Assembly: GCF_904846675.1 (NCBI RefSeq)
Contig: NZ_CAJHBT010000005.1
Span: 1 to 64,000 of the forward strand
Direction: 5' to 3'
Length of the DNA stretch: 64,000 bases
Source of the DNA: Psychrobacter urativorans
GTDB taxonomy: Bacteria; Pseudomonadota; Gammaproteobacteria; Pseudomonadales; Moraxellaceae
Shown: one piece after another, positions 1 through 9,557 of the stretch
Layout: every line of letters starts with the position of its first letter
Numbering within the stretch: the first letter of the stretch is position 1
Made by a program: the position numbers and the translations under genes
The notes under the pieces: generated by a model
Database searches by the model: none
Seen by the model: the letters and a program-made list of their open reading frames with translations, nothing else
Told to the model about the DNA's origin: nothing

Positions 1-203
1 GATGACACGCCCTAGTTTATACTGTATATATATTAGTTGAGGAAATATAGTAAATATCGCGAATGCGCTCGCTATGCTGCGCCCATAATAAACGTAATAT
101 TTCGATGATAAGTATAGGATAATCATAGGCAAGTAGTAGGCGATAGTTGGTTGAAGTACTAAAGTAAGTGCTGGCTACTAGATTAAAATAGAATAGTAAT
201 AGA
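1..203. other. Window edge, no gene seen
   Basis: AT-rich sequence before the first reading frame. All frames hit early stops and I see no tRNA-like or terminator structure. It probably holds the upstream region of the broken gene that follows. Confidence 0.4.
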
Positions 204-275
204 GTGCCAAACGATATTTATATTTGGTTTGGTAATGGATATCGTCATTGCTTTAATAAACGGTCAATAAAATTT

Positions 276-1023
276 ATGAATTCTTCCCTTTTATATTATG
301 GCGTACAGATTCTGGCAGGGCTGATTGCCTTTGTCACAGCTTGGAGCTGGCTACCACTCGATAACTGGTGGGTACGCAGCATCGACTTTCCGCGCATTCA
401 AATTTTGGTGCTGGGAATAATTGCGTGGCTGGGAATGCTGCTGTTTTGGCAGCAGTGGGAGCTGGGGCAGTGGTTGCTATTTATCGCCTTGTGTGTGACG
501 TTGATATTTCAGCTGCGAATGGTATTGCCTTATACTAAAATATGGAAAAAAGAAGTACAAAGCGCCAAAGATAGGCCTGAAGGCGGGGCGCATCAGCTGA
601 AAATTATGGTTTCAAACGTCTTAACACCTAATGATGAAACTCAAAAGCTGGTCAATCTAGTTAATCAAAAACAGCCTGATATTTTAGTTACTCTGGAAAG
701 TGATCAAAAATGGCAGAACGCACTAAGTTCAATTGAGCCAGATTATCCTTACACCGTCAAAGTGCCGCTCGATAACCTGTATGGCATGCACCTATATTCT
801 CAGCTTGAGCTGATAGAGCCTACGGTTAATTGATTAATGGTGGATGATATTCCATCCATCTATACTCAGCTACGCCTGCAAAGTGGCCGCGCCATTTGGC
901 TATATTGCTTGCATCCAATGTCACCATAGCGCTTGTTTTACGGTTCTAGGTATTGAGCGTCAACCTTCTATCGCTTCTGACCATTTTCCGGTGCTAACTA
1001 CTTTACAATATGAATCAGAATGA
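276..1023 (+). pseudogene. Broken endonuclease/exonuclease/phosphatase family membrane protein
   Basis: The first part reads as a membrane protein with three hydrophobic helices, followed by the start of an EEP (DNase I-like) domain with the segments MVSNVLTPN and LVTLESD that normally carry the catalytic Asn and Glu. The frame meets TGA at 831-833, but the same frame continues readably (LMVDDIPSI, then WLYCLHP) to a second stop near 930. The family's terminal motif, IASDHFPVL, appears in another frame at about 980-1005 and runs to a TGA at 1021-1023. Intact relatives are around 350 residues, so roughly 90-110 residues between WLYCLHP and the SDHFPV motif are missing. This is a nonsense mutation plus an internal deletion with frame change. 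The ATG at 276 is preferred to the one at 204 because the conserved hydrophobic part begins there. No activity is expected. Confidence 0.75.
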
Positions 1024-1214
1024 AATAGCAAACAAGAACAAATACCCTAACTGTGCAAACTGAAGATACCAAAGAGAAGAAAAATAAAAGAAGGTAAAAG
1101 AGAAGGCACTAAAGTCTCAAAAGCACATGCAGAATATGAAAAGAGCAATTAATAATACTGCCTCAAAATCATGGTATTAAAATTATTATACTAAAGCTAC
1201 TGTATTAAAAGTAC

Positions 1215-1503
1215 CATACTAAAATGGATGCTCGCTCCGTTAGACAGCTTGTAAGCAAAAGCTTACAGAAAATAGGGCTTCTACCGTCTAGTCGTACATA
1301 AGGTATTACCTTACAATACCCTCATCAGCACAAGGATAAGCACGGATGCGGTGTTGAGGCGGTAGCAATTAAGAATAGGTCAGCCACTGTCTTATAGCTA
1401 ATGCTCACGACTTAGGATAAGTCACTAGGGAAGAAGAAATAAAAATAATAATAACAGAAAATGTCAAAGCCCGAACTCATCGCCCTAGGTTCGGGCTTTT
1501 TAT
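1215..1503 (+). ncRNA. Candidate structured non-coding RNA ending in a terminator
   Basis: No reading frame explains this stretch, but it has several exact complementary segments. TGTAAGC/GCTTACA (1250-1267) forms a hairpin with an AAAA loop. CTACCG (1281-1286) can pair with CGGTAG (1360-1365). Inside that stem, TAAGGT/ACCTTA (1299-1313) forms a hairpin, and CCTCATCA (1320-1327) can pair with TGTTGAGG (1352-1359) with one mismatch, giving a three-way junction. GACTTA/TAAGTC (1409-1423) forms another hairpin. A strong intrinsic terminator follows at 1466-1503. I do not recognise it as 6S RNA, tmRNA, RNase P RNA or SRP RNA. It could instead be an untranslated remnant. Ends and strand are inferred from the terminator. 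Confidence 0.35.
1466..1503 (+). terminator. Rho-independent terminator
   Basis: AAAGCCCGAAC pairs perfectly with GTTCGGGCTTT across a 12-nt loop, followed by a T run and AT-rich sequence on the plus strand. No intact protein gene lies upstream on this strand, so it must end either an RNA gene or transcription through the decayed region. Confidence 0.8.
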
Positions 1504-1771
1504 TATATGTTAGTTTGTCGTTTGATAAAGATTTTTTAGATCGTTACCGTGCTCTAATTTCTTTGTTGGGGTAAACACGATTGTAAGGGGTTACTTATTT
1601 TTTTAACTATTACACAATCCTATGCAGCCCATAACATGTTCATTAGTCTTAATAAAAATAGAAAAAATCCCTACTGACTATAATGATTTAAATTAAGTCT
1701 ATGCTAAGCTAATTTTACGTTAATAAGAGGCATTGTCACGTTTTTATGCCAATTTTATTGAGGATGTTAAG

Positions 1772-2165
1772 ATGAAAAAATAGTATTGAATAAACCATTA
1801 GGAGCCGCATTATATACAACACTCGTAGTTCCCCTTATTGGTGTTAGTACTTGTAGTAATGAAAAAGAAAGAACTGCTGCAGATTCAAAAGAAGTCATGG
1901 TATTAGATCGGGGCGATGACGCTGCAGAGCTTGCTCGTAATAATGGCCCTGAAGCCGAAGATATGGCAGTTGAAGAAACGGCTCCGATGATCACAAGTGA
2001 TGCGCTGATAAGGCTAAAGAGGCGACCATAGCTGCGGACATGCCAGAGGCTACGGATAGTGCAGCAACTGATAGACCAGTAACCGATACTGCCGAAAAAT
2101 CCAAACGCAGATAAAACAGCCGCAGATGGGCTGCAGTAGGTGCTGAACCAGTGGCAGAATGCTAG
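1772..2165 (+). pseudogene. Frameshifted small lipoprotein-like gene
   Basis: An ATG at 1772 with an AGGA upstream begins MKK and stops at once. Shifting one base within the A run restores a readable product: NKPLGAALYTTLVVPLIGVSTC followed by an acidic Ala/Glu/Asp-rich tail. The hydrophobic stretch ending in Cys resembles a lipoprotein signal, although Thr before the Cys is atypical. A second frame change near 2008 continues the same Ala/Thr/Asp-rich style (EATDSAATDRPVTDTAEK), and a third near 2095 continues it again (NADKTAADG, then AVGAEPVAEC). Three or more indels in one frame-consistent composition indicate a decaying gene. The family is not recognised. Confidence 0.55.
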
Positions 2166-2279
2166 TAGCTATAAAGAAATTTGTAGTAATCAGTACTATT
2201 TGCCTTGTTGTCACGGGATTTTTTAATTAGGCTCATTTGATTATGAGTGATTATCTAATAGCAGTTACTATAAAAAGTA

Positions 2280-3827
2280 TCATTTAGGTGCTTTACGTAG
2301 TAGGTCTTCCTTAAGCGTTTGCTGTTCTTCAAGATGACGCGCTTCCCAATAGGGTGCATTTTTAATACCGAATTTAGCGGGATCAAAGGTATAACGTGTT
2401 ACTCCAGCTTTACGCTGTGCCTCATAGTCTTTAAGGACTTTCAGGGTTGGACGCGCGATGAAGAAGATGATCAAGATACCAACGATATTAAGCCAAGCTA
2501 TGAGACCAACCCCGATATCACCAATCGCCCAAATATAACCTGCTGAATTGAGAGCGCCATAGGCAATCATAATCATCATTAGTATTTTGACTAAAAAGAG
2601 TCCGATTTTATTGGCTTTAGGACTAATAAATCGAGTTAGATAGACCACGTTTACTTCAGCAATATAATAGTTGGCCAAAATGGTGGTGAAGGCGAAGAAG
2701 AATACGGCAATAGCAATAAAAGTGTTACCGAAGGCACCATATAGAGATTCCATCGCCATCTGTGTAAAAGCTGGCGAATTGATTTCAGTACCAGCGACTA
2801 CATTTTGTACCAAGTACTGGCCCTCAGGTAGCGCTCCCTGAATGTTATAAGTACCCATGGTTAAAATCATAAATGCAGTTGCAGAACAGACCAATAGCGT
2901 ATCGATATAGACGGAGAACGCTTGTACCAAACCTTGCTGTGCGGGATGATCAACTTCAGCAGCAGCAGCAGCGTGAGGAGCTGTACCTTGTCCCGCTTCG
3001 CTGGAGTAAACCCCACGTTTGACACCCCAACCAATCGCTGCTCCGAAGCCCGCTTGCGCGGTAAATGCGTCGCCAATGATTATACCGAACACCTGCGGTA
3101 TCATCTCGAAATTACTAAACATAATAATCAAAGCTAAAATAATGTAGCCGATAGCCATAAATGGCACTGCAAACTCGGTAAAGGTTGCAATGCGCTTAAT
3201 ACCACCGAAAATGATAATACCAAAGACGATAAGGATAATCGCCAATGCGCCCAAACGCATAGACCCAAATTCTGCGCCCAAAATATTCATGGTCGTGCCT
3301 TCGCCCATCACTTGCGTCACGGCATTGACAACGCCATTTGCCTGGATACCGGGCAAGAATATACTTAAAGCTATTAGAGCCGCAATCGCAAAGACCACCC
3401 CATACCAGCGCTGCCCGAGCGCACGCTCAAAGTAGTAAGCGGGTCCACCGCGATATTGTCCGGTGATGACGTCTTTTTCTTTATATATCTGTGCAAGTGT
3501 AGATTCAACGTAAGCGGTAGAAGCCCCCAAGAACCCTACCACCCACATCCAAAATACTGCACCTGGACCACCGAAGCCAATAGCTGCCGCTACCCCAGCG
3601 ATATTGCCCATACCTACGCGTCCAGCTAAGGATAGCGTGAGTGCCTGAAATGACGAAATACCATCGGCGCTGGCTTTACCTTTAAATATTAAGCGTAGCA
3701 TTTCACCAAAAAGCCGCAATTGAACAAAGCGAGTCATAATGGAGTAGAATAGACCAGCGCCCAAGCATAGATAAATCAATGCTGGGCTCCAAATAATTCC
3801 ATTTACTGTACTGACGAAACCTTCCAT
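2280..3827 (-). CDS. Sodium:alanine/glycine symporter family protein (AGCS)
   Basis: This is a 515-residue polytopic inner-membrane protein with about 11 hydrophobic helices. It carries the family's strongly conserved early segment (AGRVGMGNIAGVAAAIGFGGPG, about residues 68-90) and a later stretch with GVKRGVYSSEAGQGTAPHAAAA. The AGCS family imports small neutral amino acids such as alanine or glycine with Na+ (or H+). The exact substrate cannot be read from sequence. A good ribosome site (AAGGATAGAGAC) precedes the ATG at 3827. It stands alone, with a 505-bp region upstream of it. Length and composition are normal for the family. Confidence 0.9.
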   Translation of the reverse strand: MEGFVSTVNGIIWSPALIYLCLGAGLFYSIMTRFVQLRLFGEMLRLIFKGKASADGISSFQALTLSLAGRVGMGNIAGVAAAIGFGGPGAVFWMWVVGFLGASTAYVESTLAQIYKEKDVITGQYRGGPAYYFERALGQRWYGVVFAIAALIALSIFLPGIQANGVVNAVTQVMGEGTTMNILGAEFGSMRLGALAIILIVFGIIIFGGIKRIATFTEFAVPFMAIGYIILALIIMFSNFEMIPQVFGIIIGDAFTAQAGFGAAIGWGVKRGVYSSEAGQGTAPHAAAAAEVDHPAQQGLVQAFSVYIDTLLVCSATAFMILTMGTYNIQGALPEGQYLVQNVVAGTEINSPAFTQMAMESLYGAFGNTFIAIAVFFFAFTTILANYYIAEVNVVYLTRFISPKANKIGLFLVKILMMIMIAYGALNSAGYIWAIGDIGVGLIAWLNIVGILIIFFIARPTLKVLKDYEAQRKAGVTRYTFDPAKFGIKNAPYWEARHLEEQQTLKEDLLRKAPK

Positions 3828-4332
3828 GTCTCTATCCTTTAAGCTGTCTCAAAGCGGCAAGCCTAGCGTTAATACTGTTGTTAGAACGAGTATAAACATC
3901 CTCTAAACCGCTAAAGATCGACCGTAGTTGTCTATATTATCTGCTTGGCTTAATATTAATATGATTGATGTTAATACAAACTTAGCTGCGGACACAGTTT
4001 TTTGTTGTTTTGGTTGCCGTAGTATAAAGAGGTCACCTAGTAAGAACAAATCTATTAATAACCATAAGCTTTAATGGAACCAGTTTTTTACTCTCTAATC
4101 GAGTTAATAAACCACCCAAATTAGACTGATATAACGCAACCGTTCATAATAGACTATTGAGGGTGTCTCCAGTTTCGGGAAAGCTTGGTTTAACGTTGCT
4201 AATAATACTGGAGTTATTAAGCAATAATAAAGGGTATATGCGTCTGCATATACCCTTTATTATTTAATTTTTTATTCAATATTAAAGTAATAAGTTAAAT
4301 AAACAACCCGTCGGCAATGGTAACCTTAAAAC
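3828..4332. other. Intergenic region between surA end and symporter start
   Basis: There is no open frame of note. It holds the symporter's upstream region and, at its surA-proximal end, the terminator at 4226-4261. A longer imperfect inverted repeat (CTCCAGT near 4168, ACTGGAG near 4208) flanks about 35 bases, but I assign it no role. Confidence 0.5.
4226..4261 (-). terminator. Terminator of surA
   Basis: A perfect 16-bp stem (AATAAAGGGTATATGC and its complement) with a 4-nt loop lies 70 bases past the surA stop. AT-rich sequence on both sides means it may act in either direction, but the only converging gene end is surA. Confidence 0.75.
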
Positions 4333-5757
4333 CTACTCAAGCACTTGAATATAAGCACCAGCCCGTAGCTCTTGTAGCCAATCTTCTTTCGCTTGTGGGG
4401 CTAAGCGTTGAAAGAGCGCTTGGCGTGCCATATTACGGCGATATAGATCGCTCACATCCTGTTGACGTTGGCCTTCAACTTTCAATATATGCCAGCCGAA
4501 CTGAGTTTTGAAGGGTTCTGAATATTCACCGACCGCAGTATTTTTCATAACGGCTTCAAACGGTCCAATCATATCTTCTTCGCTGACCCAATCAAGATTG
4601 CCACCGCGCCCCGCTGAGCCGGGATCATCTGAATAAGTCGCTGCTAATCCTGCAAAATCAGCCCCTTGACGTAGCTGCTCGTACAAATCATCGATCTTTT
4701 GTTGAGCAAGCGCGTCAGTTTGTAGCTCATCAACTTTAACCAAGATGTGACTTGTGTTCCACTGCGGTATTAGCATGGTATCGCCGGATTTTTTGTTGGC
4801 AAGCTTGATAATATCAATACCTTCAGAGGTCACCTGCGGCATACTTACAGCACCGACAGCAAGCTTGGTAATCTCACTTGATAGCTCTGTAGGTAGGGCA
4901 GCGGCTTTATGAAAGCCCATATCGCCACCTTGTAGCTCGATTGGATAGCTACCCTGAACAGCAGCGATGGCAGCGGCAACATCGACGTTTGGTGCTTGTA
5001 GACGTGTACGCAGAGCCTGCGCAACTTTTAGTGCTTCATCACGCTGGGATTGCGATAGACGGTTATAGTCATCTATGTATGGCACGCGCACGTGGATGGT
5101 TTGATATTCACTTTGATTCAGCCGCTTGGCTTCTGGAGAGCTCAAAAAAGCATCGATATCTTGCTCGCTGATGCGTACACGACTGGAGATTTGACGCTGT
5201 TGCAAAGACTGAATGGCGGCATCTTCCATCAATTGGGCGCGCAAAGTAGCATAGCTGCCCGCTTGACTGGCATCTAAACGCTGTTGTAGATCGGTTAGGC
5301 TGGTCAGTCCTTCCGCTTGAGCAATTTGTGCAAGGCGCTGATTGATAGCGGTTTCATCAGGCTTGAGGCCGACACGATTGACTAATGATAATTGTAGTTC
5401 GCGTAGGATAAGCGCATTTAAGACTTCAGACTGCAGCTGTGCTGAGTTAGCAAGCGGTTCGCCCGCGGCTTGCGCACGCGCTTGGGTTTGGCTAATGGCA
5501 GCAATCAAATCGCTTTTTAAGATAGCATTGTCATTAACCAGTGCGATGAGACCGTCGGTGCTATTTGCTAGTGTGAGACGAGTGGTGCCATTTTGGCTAC
5601 TGTTTTGTCTATTGTTATCGGCACCAGCTTGCACGCTGGCATTAGCGGCAGGTCTAACGGTCGCCGCTTGCGCGTTGAGACTGAGCATAAAGCCTGTGCT
5701 CATACCGATAGAGAACAGTACTGCACGGCTGGTTGGGCGTAAAGAAAAAACTCTCAT
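4333..5757 (-). CDS. surA: Periplasmic chaperone / peptidyl-prolyl isomerase SurA
   Basis: SurA escorts unfolded outer-membrane proteins across the periplasm to the BAM complex. The product has a signal peptide ending in LNAQA, a low-complexity Asn/Gln linker, a SurA N-terminal domain (about residues 60-190), a degenerate first parvulin domain and a well-conserved second parvulin domain. The second domain (about residues 330-425) contains TSHILVKVDE, FAGLAATYSDDPGSAGRGG and FGWHILKVEG. An ATG at 5778 is in frame, but the ATG at 5757 has an AGGAG five bases upstream and gives a clean signal peptide, so I use it. It lies downstream of lptD on the same strand with a 190-bp gap, the common lptD-surA order. 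Confidence 0.95.
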   Translation of the reverse strand: MRVFSLRPTSRAVLFSIGMSTGFMLSLNAQAATVRPAANASVQAGADNNRQNSSQNGTTRLTLANSTDGLIALVNDNAILKSDLIAAISQTQARAQAAGEPLANSAQLQSEVLNALILRELQLSLVNRVGLKPDETAINQRLAQIAQAEGLTSLTDLQQRLDASQAGSYATLRAQLMEDAAIQSLQQRQISSRVRISEQDIDAFLSSPEAKRLNQSEYQTIHVRVPYIDDYNRLSQSQRDEALKVAQALRTRLQAPNVDVAAAIAAVQGSYPIELQGGDMGFHKAAALPTELSSEITKLAVGAVSMPQVTSEGIDIIKLANKKSGDTMLIPQWNTSHILVKVDELQTDALAQQKIDDLYEQLRQGADFAGLAATYSDDPGSAGRGGNLDWVSEEDMIGPFEAVMKNTAVGEYSEPFKTQFGWHILKVEGQRQQDVSDLYRRNMARQALFQRLAPQAKEDWLQELRAGAYIQVLE

Positions 5758-5947
5758 GATGCTCCTCATCAATGTCATCGCATCGGGTGGTGGTTAATCA
5801 ACCGTAGCCACCATACTTTAGATGGTATTGTCCACAATGTTGTCATGTAAATAACTGATACATAAATGCTCAGTGTTCGTTTGGACTCAATTTATTAAAC
5901 TGCTTTATGTATTAAATACATTATCTATTGTTTTTGTCATCTGTCTA

Positions 5948-8900
5948 TTAGTCTTTCCACGCAGTCTGTACTGGTTCAAAGCCAAGGACTTTATCAGATA
6001 GCAGGCGGGTCAAGCGGCTACTGGCACTGCCCAAACCATTTAGTCTAATCTCTGCCATAATTGCTTGTGTGGGTTTGTCCTTCACGTTCAAGTCATTATA
6101 ATAGCGGCGACCATAAACGGCAAAACCAAAGCAACAATCCTCATAATCAACGCCGACTAGTGAGTCGAGAATTTTATTACGGCGATAATCATACTGACCC
6201 TGCGCCAGCACCCGCCAGTTGTTATTCATAGGGAAGATTGCTGAGGCGGTAAAGGCAGATAGCGGCAACTGATTGGTATTGTCATCACGCTGACGCTTGA
6301 CAAAACCGACGTTAAATAAGCTGTTGTCTGATGGCTGATAGCGCAGCTCAGTGGTAATGTAATTCAAGTCATAACTATTGGTGAATGCACCGCTGACATC
6401 AACCCAAACATTATTATAAGGTTGGGCGCTGGCATCCCAGACCATGCCAGAAGCTGAGGTAGTGAAAACTGGTTGTTGGTTTTCTAACGTCACTCGACCA
6501 TCATCGATGTAAAATTGCTCTGCAATGCTACCATCAAAACGTGTCACGCCCGTTGCGTCGATGTAACGATAATTAATACCAGGCGTAAAGGCATGCAAAT
6601 CCTGCAGGCGATCATGACCTAAGAACCAGCTGTCTGAAAACAGCTGCTCATAGTTGATGGAGGCAATGCGGGTATTAAAGTTAGGAATATCGTTCTGGTC
6701 TTTAAAGGGTGAATAAGTATATTTAATCCGTGGGTTTAACATTTGGTAACCACCCAAGGAGTCGTCGAATGCACCGAACGGTGAGCCGGCACGGTAGAGA
6801 TGAAGACCAGCATCAATACTGGCTTGCGGTACAAACACCGACTGACTGCCATCTTCTTTGCTCAGCTCATTATCTGCCAAGCTGTCTTGGTCATAAGAGG
6901 TATATAAATGCTGTAGGCTCAGTTCTGGTTTGATATAACCCCATGCAGACTCAATAGGATAAGCAGCGCTCAGCTTGTTATAAACCCGCACGCCACTCTT
7001 TTCATCCTCTGAGCCATCGTCGATAGATTTTTTAAAATAAGCGGAATCATGAACACCGGTAATATCGAAACTCTCAGCCCACGGTAGACGGTAGTTTAAG
7101 GTCAACTGCGGCAAACGCGAGTAGGGTTTGTCTTTATCTTCTAACGCTTCGCCAGTATTAGTAAAGGCATTAAGCGTTTGGAAGGTTTCGACTTTTAGTT
7201 CACCATTAACATAATCATTATAGTAGTTAAGACGCGCGCGCCGTGGCAGGTTCAGGGTATTATCTGACAAGCCTAAGGTATCAAAATCATTAATGTAGTC
7301 TTCATCGGACACATAGCTATATTTGGCATCACCGCTTAGACGTGGAATGCTATTCGATGACCAATAGTGATCATAAAAAAAGCTACTGCGGTCTTCGCCA
7401 TCATATTCTCTATCATTAGGTAAATAAGAGCCGTTAAAAATACCTTCGCCATAGTTCTCGGTCAGATAGCGAAACTCACCTGAGAGCATAGGGTTACGAT
7501 TGGTATAAACGTGGGTATTAATCGTAGCGTCGTAGTTGGGCGCTAAATTCAGATAATAAGGGAGATCAATCTCAAGGCCACTTTTGCTACCCACACTGGC
7601 ACTGGGTAGTAAAAACCCGCTACTGCGTCGACTGTCGATAGGGAAGTTAAAATAGGGCAAGTAAAATACCGGTATATCAGCGATGCGGAAGGTGGTGTCA
7701 TAGGCCTTGCCACGTCCAGTATCAGTATCTAAGTCGATATTTTTGGCTTCAAGTTGCCATTTACGATCCGTTGGCGGACAGGTACTAAACATCACATTAT
7801 CAAGCTCGTATTGACTCTTATTAGGGCGATTAAGACGTTTGGCATAACCGTGCGCTTGTAGAGGTACGCTAGCAAAGGCCACACCATAAGCGGTTGATTG
7901 TCCATTCTCTGTACTATAAGCCAGGCTATCAGCCACCCCAATTAAACCGCCTTGCGATGCTTCTTCAGTAAGGATGTTTTTATTATTGGCGGACGCAACT
8001 TGTGACATCGTTCCGTTAGATTGGTTACCGTTGTTTCTATCTCCATTACCAGTTGCCTGATCGGTAAACAGCACCTTACCTTGAGCGGCAGCGACACCGC
8101 TGGTTAAGTCCAGCACGATTTTATCCGCTTCGATATGCTGAGTGCCTTGATCAATAATGACATTACCTGCTAATTCAGCATAATCGATATTATCATAATA
8201 CCCATAATCAGACTCAGTAAATAGCGGCGCTTGATTATTAGGAATACCGTTTAAATTAGTTGGCGACTGTCCATTATTGACGGCGCGTTGATAATTGGGA
8301 TTGCGACTAGGATAGACCCATTGGCCTTCACAACGCTGGGCGCTATCTACTGAGCTTGGTAGTAAATTTAAATTTGTGCCTAATTTTGGAATGGTTTGCG
8401 CATTGCTTTGGGCGCTTTTTTGAATGTTGCTTTGGCTATTATTTTGGGTGTTGTTCTGACTATCGTTTTGAATACGAGTACTGCTACCATCGGTAGGGCG
8501 CGGCTGTGCATTGTTAACCGTATCCGTATTAAGATGAGTAACGGTATTAACATCAGTATCAGGCTTTGATTCATAAAACTCTGCTAAGCGTAGCAAGCTT
8601 TCTTGGATACTCTCGTCACTAACATCAAGCTTGCTGTTATCAGCTGTTGATTTTTTGCCTACACTTTGGCGCGTCCGCTTGTTATTTTTGCTTGTTTTGA
8701 CGTTATTGTTAACGCCAGTACCATCTAATGATTGGACAGCAGTCTTGTCAGTATTCTCAATGATTTCAGTAATAACGTCTGCATTGGTATGATGATCAAT
8801 ATACGCATCACTATCTTCAATATAAGTATCAGCGTCGTTGATATCGGAAACAACATTGATGTAAGTATCAGTATTAATATCTTTATTAATGACCGCGCCA

Positions 8901-9160
8901 GCATTATTACTGGCGGTGCTGGTACTAGCAGTTATCAACGGCTTAGTCGTCTGTATATCAAGACTTGCTGTGGCAGTGGCGCTCACGGTCAAGCTTAAGG
9001 CACCAAATAAAATCAAACGGATGCTTTGGTAAAGCGGAGAATATAACAAGGGCACACCTATGATTGCAAAGCCTAATGGATTGCGGTTTGGATTCAATGA
9101 AGTGAGGTTTTCATTGTTATGAAACCAAACGGCAAGCGTACTAGCATAATGCCAACGCAT
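5948..9160 (-). CDS. lptD: LPS-assembly protein LptD
   Basis: LptD is the outer-membrane barrel that, with LptE, inserts lipopolysaccharide into the outer leaflet. An OstA/LptA-like periplasmic segment (IEADKIVLDLTSGVAAAQG, about residues 335-365) is followed by the LptD barrel with segments such as LPYFNFPIDSRRSSGFLLPS. The cysteines expected for the inter-domain disulfides are visible: one near residue 274 (RCEGQWVYP), one near 457 (FSTCPPTDR) and an adjacent pair near 1005 (DYEDCCFGFAVYGRR). At 1070 residues it is far longer than the roughly 780 of E. coli. The excess is an Asn/Asp/Thr-rich region of about 200 residues between the signal sequence and the first domain. The hydrophobic signal sits at about residues 47-67, so a later non-ATG start is possible. 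Confidence 0.95.
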   Translation of the reverse strand: MRWHYASTLAVWFHNNENLTSLNPNRNPLGFAIIGVPLLYSPLYQSIRLILFGALSLTVSATATASLDIQTTKPLITASTSTASNNAGAVINKDINTDTYINVVSDINDADTYIEDSDAYIDHHTNADVITEIIENTDKTAVQSLDGTGVNNNVKTSKNNKRTRQSVGKKSTADNSKLDVSDESIQESLLRLAEFYESKPDTDVNTVTHLNTDTVNNAQPRPTDGSSTRIQNDSQNNTQNNSQSNIQKSAQSNAQTIPKLGTNLNLLPSSVDSAQRCEGQWVYPSRNPNYQRAVNNGQSPTNLNGIPNNQAPLFTESDYGYYDNIDYAELAGNVIIDQGTQHIEADKIVLDLTSGVAAAQGKVLFTDQATGNGDRNNGNQSNGTMSQVASANNKNILTEEASQGGLIGVADSLAYSTENGQSTAYGVAFASVPLQAHGYAKRLNRPNKSQYELDNVMFSTCPPTDRKWQLEAKNIDLDTDTGRGKAYDTTFRIADIPVFYLPYFNFPIDSRRSSGFLLPSASVGSKSGLEIDLPYYLNLAPNYDATINTHVYTNRNPMLSGEFRYLTENYGEGIFNGSYLPNDREYDGEDRSSFFYDHYWSSNSIPRLSGDAKYSYVSDEDYINDFDTLGLSDNTLNLPRRARLNYYNDYVNGELKVETFQTLNAFTNTGEALEDKDKPYSRLPQLTLNYRLPWAESFDITGVHDSAYFKKSIDDGSEDEKSGVRVYNKLSAAYPIESAWGYIKPELSLQHLYTSYDQDSLADNELSKEDGSQSVFVPQASIDAGLHLYRAGSPFGAFDDSLGGYQMLNPRIKYTYSPFKDQNDIPNFNTRIASINYEQLFSDSWFLGHDRLQDLHAFTPGINYRYIDATGVTRFDGSIAEQFYIDDGRVTLENQQPVFTTSASGMVWDASAQPYNNVWVDVSGAFTNSYDLNYITTELRYQPSDNSLFNVGFVKRQRDDNTNQLPLSAFTASAIFPMNNNWRVLAQGQYDYRRNKILDSLVGVDYEDCCFGFAVYGRRYYNDLNVKDKPTQAIMAEIRLNGLGSASSRLTRLLSDKVLGFEPVQTAWKD

Positions 9161-9557
9161 TATATTAACTTCTGATTGCTTATAATAGTAGAGGGTTCAG
9201 TAGTAATAAGACTGTTAATACATCAGCTGTAAATCAGCGCTTTGCACTATTATCGCACTGTTAATAGCACAAGGTACGAGCTATAGATGCTAGTCTATGA
9301 CTAGATAGTCTGTCATTTTCTAACTATTGACGACTTATCATAGTCAAAAAAAACCAAATCAGCTACACTATTCACCAAATTTTATGGCGTAGCAAGGCGT
9401 TTTTTCTTATTTGTGTCCAGCGCCCTGATTATAACCAGACTACAAAAGCAATAAAAAAGCCAAGTACACTAAAACTGCTCGCCATTTTAACAAGTATTTG
9501 CCTGACTTATCACTATTTTAATTATTAACGACTAACTTTAACCTGCGATGCGCTTAT
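9161..9557. other. Divergent promoter region lptD / amgK
   Basis: This is about 400 bp between divergently transcribed genes, AT-rich and without a coding frame. It must hold promoters for both directions. I could not choose -35/-10 pairs with correct spacing with confidence. Confidence 0.5.
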